Of a DNA stretch of 64,000 nt, positions 1 to 7,483 are shown in pieces. A program made the translations under genes and the position numbers. Source of the DNA: Microscilla marina ATCC 23134. Lineage in GTDB: Bacteria; Bacteroidota; Bacteroidia; Cytophagales; Microscillaceae. The stretch covers positions 1 through 64,000 of the forward strand of contig NZ_AAWS01000002.1 in assembly GCF_000169175.1 (NCBI RefSeq), written 5' to 3'. Within the stretch, counting starts at the first letter, position 1. Each line of letters begins with the position of its first letter. The notes beneath the pieces were generated by a model that saw nothing but the letters and a program-made list of their open reading frames with translations, was not told the DNA's origin and searched no databases.

Positions 1-361
1 TGTTTTTTTATCAATTTTGCATATATGACAAATATGTTGAATAGTTAGGAGTCGATAGACCGTAGTTGCATCGCGCCCATTAGCTAAAGCAGCGCTCCCT
101 TTGGTCGGTTCGTAATTTAGTCGATAGTCCATAGTCAGCAATGTTTTTTTATCAATTTTGCATATATGATAAATATGTTGAATAGTTAGGAGTCGGTAGA
201 CCGTAGTTGCATCGCGCCCATTAGCTAAAGCAACGCTCCCTTTGGTCGGTTCGTAATTGAACCATTCGTAATTAGCTAAAGCAACGCTCTCTCCGGTCGG
301 TTCGTAATTCACTCATTCGTAATTCGTAATTCTCAAATTCGTAATTAACCAATATATACCC
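1..361. repeat. 141-bp tandem duplication and CGTAATT-rich spacer (family H)
   Basis: Positions 1-119 are repeated almost exactly from 142 on, a tandem direct repeat with a 141-bp period. From about 228 to 350 the spacer is built from short words such as TTCGTAATT, TAGCTAAAGCAACGCTC and GGTCGGTTCG. The same words form the spacer at 57720-58006. No gene is visible. This is a low-complexity spacer just upstream of the methyltransferase gene. Confidence 0.85.
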
Positions 362-1036
362 ATGAAAAATCTCAAAACTTTTACTTTCACCATTGTATTA
401 TGTCTACTAGGGGCTACCTATGCAATCGCCCAGTATAAATCGGACGATTGGAAAGACCGCGATAAGTGGCAAAAGGTGCCTCAATTGCTCAAGGCAATGA
501 ACATTCGCCCAGGCGCCAAAGTAGCCGACGTGGGCTGTCACCAAGGTTATATGACCATGCATTTGGCAAAAGCTGTAGGCAAAACGGGCAAGGTGTACGG
601 GGTAGACCTGAACACCTACCGATTAGACGCGCTCAAAGAAGAAGCCATCGAGCAGGGCTACAACAACATTGTAACCATCAAAGGCGAAGAAAACGACCCT
701 TTGTTGCCCACTGGCAAACTCGACGCCATCATTATGATTGATACGTATCATCACATATTGGAAAAACCGCTGAAGTACCTCAAAAAACTAAAGAAAGCAC
801 TGAAGCCAGGCGGGAGGTTGGTCATTGTAGAGTCTATCCGCACTTATCGCAAACAACTCAGCCGCGACGAGCAAAAAGAAAAGCATAACTTAGACATTGG
901 TTTTGTGCGTTATGATTTTAAAAAAGTGGGGCTCATCCCTGCCGATTTTAAATACCCGCTCACGCGTTGGAAAAACAAAAAAGAAGTGTGGGTATGGTAC
1001 CTTGCTGGGGTAAAACCTAAAGAGGGGAGTAGGTAG
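362..1036 (+). CDS. Exported class I SAM-dependent methyltransferase
   Basis: The 224-residue product begins with a signal peptide (residues 1-24, ending AIAQ), so it is probably periplasmic. The rest is a class I Rossmann methyltransferase fold. Motif I is VADVGCHQG at about 54-62, the acidic residue after strand 2 is in VYGVDLN, and the post-motif region reads LDAIIMIDTYHH near 120. A KPGGRLVIVES segment around 149-159 is typical of the Methyltransf_11 group. Motif I has Cys-His in place of the usual Gly-Thr/Ser, a common variation. The acceptor substrate cannot be told. Exported methyltransferases of this kind occur in Bacteroidota, mostly uncharacterised. It stands alone, with a repeat spacer upstream and a strong hairpin downstream. 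Confidence 0.85.
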   Translation: MKNLKTFTFTIVLCLLGATYAIAQYKSDDWKDRDKWQKVPQLLKAMNIRPGAKVADVGCHQGYMTMHLAKAVGKTGKVYGVDLNTYRLDALKEEAIEQGYNNIVTIKGEENDPLLPTGKLDAIIMIDTYHHILEKPLKYLKKLKKALKPGGRLVIVESIRTYRKQLSRDEQKEKHNLDIGFVRYDFKKVGLIPADFKYPLTRWKNKKEVWVWYLAGVKPKEGSR

Positions 1037-1163
1037 TTAATAAAAGCTTCAAGGTATGAGCATAAGCTACAAGTGTTCCCTGTTATGCAAGTAGTTGTAA
1101 TAGCCTCAGGTCTTTAGATACTGATGTGGTGGTAAGCCTTAAGTTTGAGGCTTAGGCCTCTAC

Positions 1164-1190
1164 TTTTTTGAATAAAAAAATGCCCAACTT
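1164..1190. repeat. 27-bp direct repeat, copy 1 (flanks Rpn relic)
   Basis: A T-run, GAATAAAAAAA and TGCCCAACTT form a 27-base string that recurs identically at 2075-2101. The two copies bracket the frameshifted Rpn-type gene. Copy 1 also supplies the left arm of the terminator-like hairpin at 1178-1219. Confidence 0.8.
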
Positions 1191-1219
1191 AAGGTCCTAT
1201 AACTTAAAGTTGGGCATTT
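1178..1219. terminator. Terminator-like hairpin between methyltransferase and Rpn relic
   Basis: AAATGCCCAACTT at 1178-1190 pairs perfectly with AAGTTGGGCATTT at 1207-1219 across a 16-base loop. A and T runs lie on both sides, so it can terminate both converging genes. Its left arm is part of the direct repeat that also lies upstream of the Rpn gene. Confidence 0.7.
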
Positions 1220-1241
1220 ATATTTTATAGCCATTGCCTTG

Positions 1242-2019
1242 CTATAGTTGCTCAATTTGTTCTTTGGTCAAATCAGTCACTTTTATAATATCTTTGATAG
1301 AAAAGCCTGCCTTTTTCATTTTTAAAGCAGTTTTGAGCATTCCTTTTTGTTCTCCCTCCTGTCTCCCTTTTTTCAATCCTTGTTGATAAAAGTCGTCTTT
1401 TTCGATGTCATACGTAATTAGTGATGCGTAATAAATTTTTTAACCTCGCAAAGGTGAGTAATTGGAAGATATATTTTTGTAACGTTGTTTTAGAGCCAAT
1501 TAGTTCTTGCAAGCGCTCAATTATTTTTACTAAAATAACACGCGCTTCTTTATTTTCAAAATTACCCAAAATCGCCAAAATGATTTCTTCTGGGACGTCA
1601 GACTCCAGCAAGGGGCGGTAGTCAAGTGCTTGCATTTCAATGAGCTGATAACCACTAAAAACCTTGGCAGCAGGCAACTGACTACGCATTTTAGAGGGCT
1701 GTTGCCCCAAATAAATCACAAACTGACAAATGGGTAAATCATACTTTTCGCTAATCAGAGCATGGTAAAGCCGCATTCTTTCCAGCATTTTGAGGTGGTC
1801 GGTCGTTTGAAACTCCAAATGAACAATGAGTTCTTCGCCCTGAGTAGTGGTCACCTTTTGCAAAAAGTCAGTTTCCCGTTCTATAGTTCTTTGCAGCTTC
1901 CCCTTGATAGGTTCGCTTTTGGCAACCTCAATGCCCAAGTACCTTTTGCTTAATCTGGGAAAAATCGCCGCAATATTTTCCTTGATAATTTTGTCGTATT
2001 CTTGTGCCATGGCTGGCAA
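1242..2019 (-). pseudogene. Frameshifted Rpn/YhgA-like PD-(D/E)XK nuclease
   Basis: The intact part (1408-2019) encodes 203 residues of the Rpn/YhgA-like family, which are recombination-promoting nucleases often annotated as transposase-related. The central segment EELIVHLEFQTTDHLKM carries the (D/E)-x-(Q/E) type active-site strand, followed by MRLYHALISEKY. The frame stops at 1408. From about 1440 another frame continues YDIEKDDFYQQGLKKGRQEG and then ALKMKKAGFSIKDIIKV to a stop at 1242. That is exactly the charged C-terminal tail normal for this family, so one indel near 1408-1440 separates body from tail. The C-terminally shortened product might still fold. The gene is bracketed by 27-bp direct repeats at 1164 and 2075. 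Confidence 0.8.
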
Positions 2020-2074
2020 AGTAGATGAAACATTTGTATGAACAAAATGTTTAATTCAGGGCTTTTTATTTTGT

Positions 2075-2101
2075 TTTTTTGAATAAAAAAATGCCCAACT
2101 T
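2075..2101. repeat. 27-bp direct repeat, copy 2
   Basis: Identical to 1164-1190 and in the same orientation, 56 bases upstream of the Rpn-type start. Here the GCCCAACTT arm has no partner, so it does not form the hairpin seen at copy 1. This suggests that the block between the copies was inserted or duplicated. Confidence 0.8.
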
Positions 2102-2130
2102 TAAGTACTTTGCAAACCATCAAATCATCC

Positions 2131-2808
2131 TCAAAACTGCTCCCTTAAGCGCTCCAGAAAAGGAATAGGAGGCACATCGTTTACTATGATCCCTGCACCT
2201 AATTGATGAATTTTTTGGGCGCGGGTATCTATGCGCAATGCCAGACTGAGCCCTTTTGCCTGCATCCCAATCAATTGGCGGGAAAGCTTGCCAGTGGCCC
2301 CTTTGCTTAGTTGAGCATACTGTGGGGCATTGACCGAGGCGTACCCTATAGACTCTAGCAAGTGTTTGAGCATGGCAAAATGAGCCTGGGCGCGGTGTTC
2401 TATTTGGGCTAGTTGCTGCAAGGCATCCTCGGTAGCCGCACACGCTGCCTCAAAGTTGTATGTTTTGAGGGTTGCCTTGAGCTTTTGGGCAAGTGCCTGG
2501 GTGAGTTGGGTTGCCTCGTGTAGGTGGGCAGGGCTTGCCTGTTGCGGATACAAAGGCGGAGTTTCGGGAGGCAAAATGTCATCCATTGGCACAAAATCGT
2601 TGGCAACCACGCCAATGCCTGCCTGGTTAAACCTACGTGCTTTCCAGTCGAAATAACGGGCAACGGGCAACGATATTTTTTCTGACATAATCAACAAATT
2701 CGAAAGCCTCACCGATTGACGATGGGTTTGTTGGGCGTATATTTTTTTCCGCCCTTGGTTAGTGTCTATAGCTTCTTTGAGATGGATATAAAAAGCGTTT
2801 TTTTGCAT
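2131..2808 (-). CDS. Unrecognised 225-residue protein with internal duplication
   Basis: I do not recognise this family. The protein has no signal peptide or membrane segment and is rich in Ala, Gln and Leu helices between residues 90 and 190. Two segments match in register: residues 54-74 and 194-214 share D-x-x-A-x4-Q-x-G-x-G-(V/I)-(V/I)-x-N-D-x-x-P with identical spacing, and helical residues before each also resemble one another. This points to an ancient duplication with a helical insert between the halves. Codon use matches neighbouring genes and the frame is open throughout. It is transcribed toward the Rpn relic but separated from it by the direct repeat, so there is no evidence of an operon. 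Confidence 0.7.
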   Translation of the reverse strand: MQKNAFYIHLKEAIDTNQGRKKIYAQQTHRQSVRLSNLLIMSEKISLPVARYFDWKARRFNQAGIGVVANDFVPMDDILPPETPPLYPQQASPAHLHEATQLTQALAQKLKATLKTYNFEAACAATEDALQQLAQIEHRAQAHFAMLKHLLESIGYASVNAPQYAQLSKGATGKLSRQLIGMQAKGLSLALRIDTRAQKIHQLGAGIIVNDVPPIPFLERLREQF

Positions 2809-3702
2809 GGATTTGTGTTTAATAATTGATAAGGGGTTAGGGGGTTTTTTGTGCCAAAGGTAATACGCTCTGGCTTAAGTTCTTTCAACTTTGAATAAAA
2901 GAAAATCATTAACTTTCGTTAAATACTTTTTCGCCTCGTTTTGTGTTTTTGCAAATCGCCCCGTCAGGGCTTCGATTAGCTCGTGTCTCCATAAGCTGAG
3001 GCGATGAGGTTGAACATTAAAAAAACAAACACTCAAGCCATTGGTTGCCTAAGGGAAGCGAAAAAAATAACTTCCTTGACTTCTATTTTTGGCATACGGA
3101 ATTAGGGTTGTGCGAAGTTTTTAAAATTATTGATATACAAACATTTATGCATAAATCAAGAGGTTTATTGTAGGGGCTACCCTTGTGGTCGCCCTAGCGA
3201 AGGAGTGCATACGTCGGCGGAAAGAAAGGCGCTGTTGGTCAGACACGACGCAAATGAGTATACTGTTTCAAAGTACAAGTGTGTATGCCATTTTTTTAAG
3301 TTGGGTAATTAATTACTTTCTTATCCCTAAATGCTGGCGCTGGCGTAACTACATTGAGCTCACTGCTAAGGGGTGAGCATTAAAAAAAGCAAACACGCAA
3401 GCCACAAGCCATCTGCGACAAGCTAAAGGCTTAAGACTGTAGAAACTCCTGACTCCCGACTCCCAGCTACTAACTCTTGACTCCCAACTCCTAAAAATCC
3501 CTTGTGTTTTTTACGATTATGCTTAACTTAGAGATTCAGTTGTCTAGGGGAGGGGCTATGGATGGTTGCCCAAATGCTGGCGTAACTACATTGAGTTCAC
3601 TACGTGCTGCTCTTTGAGGGTTGCATTAAAGGAAACAAACACACAAGCCCTCTACGATAAGCTAAAGGCTAACAGCTTGAGGCTGTAGAAACTTCTATCT
3701 GT
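2809..3702. repeat. Gene-free spacer made of dispersed repeats (families G and K)
   Basis: No credible gene is present; short open frames here are composition artefacts. A word beginning GCATTAAAAAAA, then CAAACAC and CAAGCC, occurs at about 3012, 3375 and 3622, and again at about 35477 (family K). The blocks at 3338-3450 and 3578-3695 are imperfect direct repeats of each other, both starting CTGGCGTAACTACATTGAG. A block at 3107-3180 with CGAAGTTTTTAAAA and TTGATATACAA (family G) recurs at 28544-28615. Confidence 0.75.
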
Positions 3703-3743
3703 CGATTTTATAAACTGCTAAAAATCAGTGCTCTATAAGATCG
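3703..3743. repeat. REP-like hairpin (family J)
   Basis: CGATTTTATA at the left can pair with TATAAGATCG at the right, with one G-U wobble, around a loop containing GCTAAAAATCA. Related copies lie at 43953-43994 and 56751-56793, with a partial one at 54912-54950. It stands directly before a family I doublet, as does the 56.7 kb copy. Confidence 0.65.
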
Positions 3744-3759
3744 GTAATAAGCTTGAAGC

Positions 3760-3845
3760 ACCGATATACATCGGTATCTAAGGACTTGTCGCTAACAGCA
3801 CCGATATGCATCGGCATCTAAGGACTTGAGGCTGTAGAGGTTCCC
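3760..3845. repeat. Paired REP-like palindromes, 40-bp period (family I)
   Basis: ACCGATATACATCGGT starts at 3760 and ACCGATATGCATCGGC at 3800, exactly 40 bases apart. Each is followed by ATCTAAGGACTTG. The arms ACCGAT and ATCGGT pair around a 4-base loop. The same doublet, with the same 40-base spacing, occurs at 56828 and 56868. Single copies are at 11114 (inverted) and 11263. This resembles REP/BIME organisation. It ends about 30 bases before the Clp-like gene. Confidence 0.8.
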
Positions 3846-3874
3846 AACTACTAACACTCACTTATCAAACTTTT

Positions 3875-6800
3875 ATGGCTTCGATTCACTTTGAGTTCCC
3901 GGTATGGGTTCAGTACAAAAACAAGCAATACATTATTCGTCCGTTGTTTGTTGCCAACCAAAGCGTAGCAAACGATCGTTACGAAAGGGCAATGAAAGGC
4001 CTGATAAAATCGGTGCGCAACGAATTTAAAAACTATAAAACCAATCGCGCCAACCTCGACTATTTCTTATGGTATTTGTTCAATCCCGATTTTAAATATG
4101 TAAACCTAAACCTGGAGTTTTCTTATGGGCAACGCTACTTTCATGGGCAAGTAGCCACCGCCTGGTTTGAGCACAACGGCTATACTGTAGTAACCATGCC
4201 TGCCTTTGACAACCTCTGGTTTATTATGGAAACCCGCGATCCTAAAAAAGCCGATGTAGTGCGCGAGGTCGAAGAGCAGATTCAGCGCTTTGGGCGGAGG
4301 TATAAAAAAGAATACGACGAAGAGTTTCTGATGGAGCCTTACCAGGCAAACGGCAAAGAGTTTTGCACGGCGGTAGACATGTATATGCACACTGCCGGAG
4401 AAAAAATAACCCTGGGCTATGTAGATGACGACATGTTTCAGCAGTTTTTTCGTCCCAACGCCACCTTCGAGGGGCGCGACGAAATAGAAAAAGTAGGCTT
4501 TGAACTCAACGATTTGTATCCGTCGGAACTGAACCGGGCTTTTTATCAGGACGAACTGGTAACGCAACTCGATCGGTTGATCTACAACCGCGAAAATGTG
4601 CCCATGGTTATTCTGGGGCCCCGTAGGGTGGGCAAAAGTACGTTGTTGCACGAGGTAGTGCACCGTTACCTGGAGCGCAACAGTGAAAAAGAATTGTACC
4701 ACCTGGACAACCTCTGGAATGTAGACCCCTCGCGTTTGATTGCGGGTATGAGCATTGTGGGCATGTGGCAACGCAGGTTTGAGTCTATCATTAGGTTTGC
4801 CATGAACCCAATTACCGAGTACCCCCGCCGCGACAAATTATACTTTAACAATATTATTGCCCTTTTCAGGATAGGCAAATCGGCTCAAAACGACATGACA
4901 TTGAGCGATGTTTTGAAACCTTATTTGCAAAAGCGAGAGATACAAGTAGTGCTAGAGGCCACCCCCGAAGAGTGGGACATCGCAAGCGAACTCGACCGGG
5001 GTTTTACCGATTTGTTTAAGGTAGTGCGCCTGTATGAACCTACCGAAACCAAGTCTTTGCGCATCATCAACAAAGTAAGGGTAAGGCTGGAAAGCGAACA
5101 CGATTTTAAGATTAGCAACACCGGTTTGTTGCGTTTGATTGAGCTGCAAAAACGTTTTAATCAAAATATGGTGCTCATTGGTGCCATCGCCGAAAACCTA
5201 CACCAGTTGTCGTCTAAATACTCTGAAGAAGAAGTAACCCCCCAAACGATCGTAGAAGAGTTTAGCTCTAAGACCCACCTCAACGAGCGCCTGGCCGACC
5301 CGGAGGTAAAAATTACCAAAGATGAGTTTCAGCAGTATATCTCACGCCGTCTGGTGGGGCAACAAGATGCGGTAGATTGCCTGGCCGACGTGTTGCACGT
5401 AATCAAGGCGCAACTCAACAACCCTGAGCGTCCGTTTGGTTCTTACCTGTTTATTGGCCCCACTGGAGTGGGAAAAACCCAAGCAGCCAAAGTAGTAGCG
5501 AAGTACCTGTTTAACCACGAAGACAGCCTGGTACGGTTTGATATGAATGAGTTTATCGATGGGGGAGCAGTGAGTCGTTTGGTAGGTGACCTGGACTATC
5601 CCGAAGGGCAACTCACCACCAAAATACGCTATAACCCCTATTGTGTGCTCTTGTTTGACGAGATAGAAAAAGCCCATCCCGATGTACACAACTTGTTGCT
5701 GCAGGTATTGGGCGAGGGGCGCCTGACCGATGCCTTGGGGCGCACCATTAGTTTTTGCAATACTGTAATTATCATGACCTCAAACCTGGGGGCAGAGCGG
5801 GTAGGCAAAGAAATTAACATTCAGCGACGCGCCGATTTGGCCTCCAGCACCTACGAAAAGTCAGTGCGTGATTTTTTCCGGCCTGAGTTTATCAACCGCA
5901 TTGACAATGTGATCATTTTCAATAAGTTAAACCTGGAGCATATTGGACAAATCGCCTGGTTACAGATCAAAGAATTGCTCAAGCGCCACGGCTTTATGCG
6001 TCGTCATACCATTCTAAACGTGTCGGAAGAGGTACTGCAAAAACTTGCCGAGAACGGCTTTGACCCCGAAATGGGAGGGAGGGCACTGAAGCGCCAAATA
6101 GAGAAAGAATTGACCGTACTCATTGCCGACCAATTGGTAGAAACGTTGCCCGACACGCCCGTTATATTTAACTTGTTTATTCAAGACCACCAGCTCAAAC
6201 CCTTGCTCACCAGGCTAGAGCATATAGAGGCTTTTGGTGAGTCGGCAATTCCTAAAATTGGAGATTTTGAAGTAGGCATTCAACACTTTGAGTATTTGCT
6301 CACTGAAGTTGAGCAGCTCAAGGCTGAAATGTTTCAATTGGCAGACGATGAAGACAATGCCATTATTGACCCCTCTACCATTACCGACTATAGCCTCATT
6401 CACATGAAAGAGGACGTGTTGAACATTGAGCAAAAGGTACGCAATATTATTTATGAGTACCAAACCCAAAACAACTTTGACCTGTCGCAATCGAACGTGC
6501 AAATACGCTACGTAGCGCAGGAAAAACTGATCAAAAATGATAATTCGGGCTCTAAAGTAGAGAAAAAATATTTTAAAGAGCTATACAGCGAACTAGAGAT
6601 TTATGAATACCTGGAAGAGGTAGCCCAGGCAACCGACAGAATTGTACGAGAGTCGGACGCTATGTTTTTTGAGGTATCGCAAGCCTGGGCCTGGATTAGG
6701 TTTTATTATCATCATTACGAAAAAAGCGGGCTCGACCGGGTAATGATTTGCGTTATATCGCGGGTAGAAAAGGCAGGGCAAGACGAAGTAAAGTACTTGA

Positions 6801-7288
6801 AAAAACTGTATGAACGAATATACCCGGTAGAGCAAGTGATAGAGGCCAAAAACAACGAGTGGCATTTATATCTCAATGGCCCTGGTTTGTTCGACCTGTT
6901 TAGTTGCGAGGTAGGCTTCCACATGTTTTTTACCCCCCACGAAACACCCTTGCCAGTAGAAGTAAGCATTCACCGTCTGGGCAACGACGAAACGCCTGAG
7001 ACTTTTGTCAATAACCTGGACAACCGCCGTTGGCAAGATATGGTGAAGACCGAAGAGGGAGTCAAAAGTTTAAAAAAGGTAGCGCATATCATTCGTTTGT
7101 ATGCTTTCTCAGATTTGCTACAGCGCAAGGGGTCCATCACCGATTTGCGCACGGGCATTATCAATTATGAAGATTTGACGGATGCTGAGCTTAAGTTTTT
7201 GTTTTACGCCAATTTTGATGCTGAATTTAAGCTAAATGTAGAAGCTATAGAACCCCCTAAAAATGAGGAAGAAGAGGACGAGTCTTAA
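3875..7288 (+). CDS. Clp/Hsp100-like AAA+ protein with degenerate first ATPase
   Basis: The 1137-residue protein has about 230 N-terminal residues unlike the ClpN repeat, then two AAA+ modules and a long C-terminal region. Module 1 has Walker A GPRRVGKST (248-256), but the expected Walker B reads KLYFNNIIALF (321-331). The catalytic Asp-Glu are replaced by Asn, so hydrolysis there is probably lost. Module 2 is intact: GPTGVGKT (528-535), LLFDEIEKAH (592-601), sensor 1 MTSN (634-637), arginine-finger segment RPEFINRID (669-677) and sensor 2 GGRALKR (734-740). The ClpB coiled-coil middle domain is absent. Around 1000-1035, NGPGLFDLFSCEVGFHMF followed by VSIHRL faintly recalls the release-factor PCRF fold; that is a weak inference. 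It likely acts as a cytoplasmic unfoldase or chaperone in a single-gene unit. Confidence 0.85.
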   Translation: MASIHFEFPVWVQYKNKQYIIRPLFVANQSVANDRYERAMKGLIKSVRNEFKNYKTNRANLDYFLWYLFNPDFKYVNLNLEFSYGQRYFHGQVATAWFEHNGYTVVTMPAFDNLWFIMETRDPKKADVVREVEEQIQRFGRRYKKEYDEEFLMEPYQANGKEFCTAVDMYMHTAGEKITLGYVDDDMFQQFFRPNATFEGRDEIEKVGFELNDLYPSELNRAFYQDELVTQLDRLIYNRENVPMVILGPRRVGKSTLLHEVVHRYLERNSEKELYHLDNLWNVDPSRLIAGMSIVGMWQRRFESIIRFAMNPITEYPRRDKLYFNNIIALFRIGKSAQNDMTLSDVLKPYLQKREIQVVLEATPEEWDIASELDRGFTDLFKVVRLYEPTETKSLRIINKVRVRLESEHDFKISNTGLLRLIELQKRFNQNMVLIGAIAENLHQLSSKYSEEEVTPQTIVEEFSSKTHLNERLADPEVKITKDEFQQYISRRLVGQQDAVDCLADVLHVIKAQLNNPERPFGSYLFIGPTGVGKTQAAKVVAKYLFNHEDSLVRFDMNEFIDGGAVSRLVGDLDYPEGQLTTKIRYNPYCVLLFDEIEKAHPDVHNLLLQVLGEGRLTDALGRTISFCNTVIIMTSNLGAERVGKEINIQRRADLASSTYEKSVRDFFRPEFINRIDNVIIFNKLNLEHIGQIAWLQIKELLKRHGFMRRHTILNVSEEVLQKLAENGFDPEMGGRALKRQIEKELTVLIADQLVETLPDTPVIFNLFIQDHQLKPLLTRLEHIEAFGESAIPKIGDFEVGIQHFEYLLTEVEQLKAEMFQLADDEDNAIIDPSTITDYSLIHMKEDVLNIEQKVRNIIYEYQTQNNFDLSQSNVQIRYVAQEKLIKNDNSGSKVEKKYFKELYSELEIYEYLEEVAQATDRIVRESDAMFFEVSQAWAWIRFYYHHYEKSGLDRVMICVISRVEKAGQDEVKYLKKLYERIYPVEQVIEAKNNEWHLYLNGPGLFDLFSCEVGFHMFFTPHETPLPVEVSIHRLGNDETPETFVNNLDNRRWQDMVKTEEGVKSLKKVAHIIRLYAFSDLLQRKGSITDLRTGIINYEDLTDAELKFLFYANFDAEFKLNVEAIEPPKNEEEEDES

Positions 7289-7340
7289 GTGGATTACAAT
7301 AGTGTAAAACGTGGCCTGTTAAACAGCCTTTAGAAAATAA

Positions 7341-7377
7341 AAAAATCCTTGCCCGTTTCGTACGAGCAAGGATTTTT
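7341..7377. terminator. Rho-independent terminator of the Clp-like gene
   Basis: AAAAATCCTTGC (7341-7352) and GCAAGGATTTTT (7366-7377) form a perfect 12-bp stem around a 13-base loop, 52 bases after the Clp-like stop. A-rich and T-rich flanks allow termination from both directions. Confidence 0.85.
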
Positions 7378-7389
7378 ATTTAGGTTTTA

Positions 7390-7420
7390 TACCTGCCGGG
7401 TTCTAAAAACCTGGCAGGTA
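7390..7420 (-). terminator. Hairpin downstream of mscS gene
   Basis: TACCTGCC (7390-7397) pairs with GGCAGGTA (7413-7420), with additional GGGTT/AACC pairing inside. It lies 63 bases beyond the stop of the leftward MscS gene, back to back with the terminator at 7341-7377. Confidence 0.6.
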
Positions 7421-7483
7421 GGGTGTTTGAAATTATTACAAGACAGCCTCATATAGCTCAAAGCACCTGTCACTGGAATTCTG

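Noticed and set aside
3760-3845. Possible CRISPR-like repeat-spacer unit with 40-bp period
   Set aside because: Only two units, the intervening sequence is itself conserved between loci, and no cas genes are present.
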